Origin: Bacteroidota bacterium | GTDB taxonomy: Bacteria > Bacteroidota > Bacteroidia > Bacteroidales > Paludibacteraceae | DNA length: 64,000 nt | Assembly (NCBI GenBank): GCA_023391625.1 | Contig: JAEWAN010000034.1 | Location: forward strand, 744,001 to 808,000 | Reading direction: 5' to 3' | In this document: piece by piece, positions 63,142 to 64,000 of the stretch | Position numbering within the stretch: the stretch's first letter is position 1 | How the letters are laid out: each line of letters opens with the position of its first letter | Program-made: the position numbers and the translations under genes | Notes under the pieces: generated by a model | Database searches by the model: none | What the model saw: the letters and a program-made list of their open reading frames with translations, nothing else | What the model was told of the DNA's origin: nothing

Positions 63142-64000
63142 ATGGAAGATAATGCATTATTAAACGAAGTGATCGCAAAGGCCCAAATTTGGTTAGATGG
63201 GAACTACGATGCTGAGACCAAAGAAGAAATTCGTCGTATGCTGAACGCTGACGACAAAACCGAACTTATAGAATCTTTCTATAAAGACCTTGAATTCGGA
63301 ACCGGTGGTCTGCGCGGTATCATGGGAGTAGGCAGTAACAGAATGAATATTTATACAGTGGGAGCTGCAACCCAGGGTTTAAGCAACTACCTGAAATCAC
63401 AATTCAGCAAGGAGCCTCAAATCAGTGTAGTAATAGGACACGATTGCCGGAATAACAGCCGCAAATTTGCAGAAATTTCTGCAAACATATTCTCTGCTAA
63501 CGGAATTAAGGTGTATCTATTCGAAAGCCTCCGCCCTACCCCTGAAATTTCATTTGCTATCCGTCATTTAGGTTGCCAAAGCGGTATTATACTTACTGCC
63601 TCACACAACCCTAAAGAATATAACGGTTACAAAGCTTATTGGAATGACGGCGCTCAAATGATTGCCCCTCATGATGTCAACGTAATAAATGAAGTCAATA
63701 AAATTACAAACGTTGATGATATCAAATTTACAGGAAATCCATCTTTGATTGAAATTATTGGCGAAGAAATTGACAAAATCTATATTGATAAAATCAAAAC
63801 CTTGTCACTATCTCCTGATTCTATCAAGAAACACAGCGATTTAAAAATCGTATATACTCCTATACACGGAACCGGAGTAAAACTTGTTCCTCAAGCATTA
63901 AAAGCATACGGTTTTACCAATATTATTCACGTTCCGGAACAGGATGTCGTTAGCGGAGACTTTCCTACCGTAATATCTCCTAACCCGGAAGAACCTGCTG
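63142..64000 (+). CDS. Phosphoglucomutase/phosphomannomutase, 3' end outside window
   Basis: 286 codons visible, starting at ATG 63142 (MEDNALLNEVIAKAQIWLDG); an ATG at 63137 is in a different frame. Domain I of the alpha-D-phosphohexomutase family is present with FGTGGLRGIMG (~54-64) and the phosphoserine loop LTASHNPKEYNGYKAYW (Ser ~155). The metal loop would lie beyond the window. It interconverts hexose-1- and 6-phosphates. This full-size family (~580 residues) is typical of Bacteroidales and is likely a phosphoglucomutase/phosphopentomutase-like enzyme. Confidence 0.93.
   Translation, partial: MEDNALLNEVIAKAQIWLDGNYDAETKEEIRRMLNADDKTELIESFYKDLEFGTGGLRGIMGVGSNRMNIYTVGAATQGLSNYLKSQFSKEPQISVVIGHDCRNNSRKFAEISANIFSANGIKVYLFESLRPTPEISFAIRHLGCQSGIILTASHNPKEYNGYKAYWNDGAQMIAPHDVNVINEVNKITNVDDIKFTGNPSLIEIIGEEIDKIYIDKIKTLSLSPDSIKKHSDLKIVYTPIHGTGVKLVPQALKAYGFTNIIHVPEQDVVSGDFPTVISPNPEEPA

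Noticed and set aside
1..64000. CRISPR arrays, tRNA or rRNA genes
   Set aside because: Reading both strands by eye I found no regularly spaced repeats, no cas genes, and no cloverleaf or rRNA sequence; a dedicated tRNA search would be needed to exclude them fully.

Overview
The window looks like a chromosomal segment of an AT-rich member of the order Bacteroidales. The evidence is promoters with the Bacteroidota -7 box TAnnTTTG, an RND/MFP/TolC operon of the type common in gut Bacteroidales, a large secreted protein ending in what looks like a type IX (Por) secretion sorting domain, and the codon usage. A Dysgonomonas/Parabacteroides-like genus is plausible but cannot be fixed from the sequence alone. 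I saw no rRNA, tRNA or CRISPR array.

Layout. 1-7.8 kb: two giant, beta-rich proteins of unknown function, the first cut by the window edge. 7.9-14.9 kb: a minus-strand multidrug efflux operon (tetR regulator, tolC-like, MFP adaptor, RND pump, small PII-like protein). 15.2-18.3 kb: housekeeping genes (nucleoside phosphorylase, serine O-acetyltransferase-like protein, mnmE). 18.3-46.1 kb: two accessory islands in tandem, both inserted at the 3' end of mnmE. The last 18 bases of mnmE (Phe-Cys-Ile-Gly-Lys-stop) recur, with mostly synonymous changes, at 34023-34040 and 46121-46138, and the two islands share left-end and right-end sequences. Neither island contains an integrase.

Island A (18322-34040) carries a pair of metallophosphoesterases with a frameshifted 440-residue unknown, a GC-rich HTH-DUF3791/DUF3990 toxin-antitoxin-like operon, an RM-like operon (HTH, nuclease-methylase fusion, an unusual DGQHR + nucleoside-deoxyribosyltransferase-like protein, HsdS), a GmrSD-type DUF262/DUF1524 protein and a decayed hipBA. 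Island B (34041-46138) carries a frameshifted AbiEi/DUF6577-like gene, an MBL + trypsin-STAND NTPase pair resembling AVAST (Avs) type 1 with the MBL gene interrupted by one stop codon, an IS256-family element, and a minus-strand operon with a DUF4143 ATPase, two small unknowns and a truncated DUF262 protein, preceded by a repeat-rich leader peptide.

46.2-57 kb: a phase-variable type I restriction-modification locus (mrr-like gene, HTH, hsdR, hsdM, rhuM remnant, one complete hsdS on the minus strand, two silent hsdS halves on the plus strand and a tyrosine recombinase). Four alternating copies of a 14-16 bp core sequence lie in the hsdS conserved regions; predicted inversions give up to four specificity subunits. 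57.3-64 kb: a 1477-residue secreted repeat protein with an elaborate inverted repeat over its promoter, gpmA, and the start of a phosphoglucomutase gene that runs off the window.

Taken together, 18-57 kb is a defence-rich accessory region in which several systems (hipA, abiE-like, MBL, DUF262, rhuM, transposase) are visibly broken while others (RM-like operon, trypsin-STAND NTPase, inverting type I RM) look intact.
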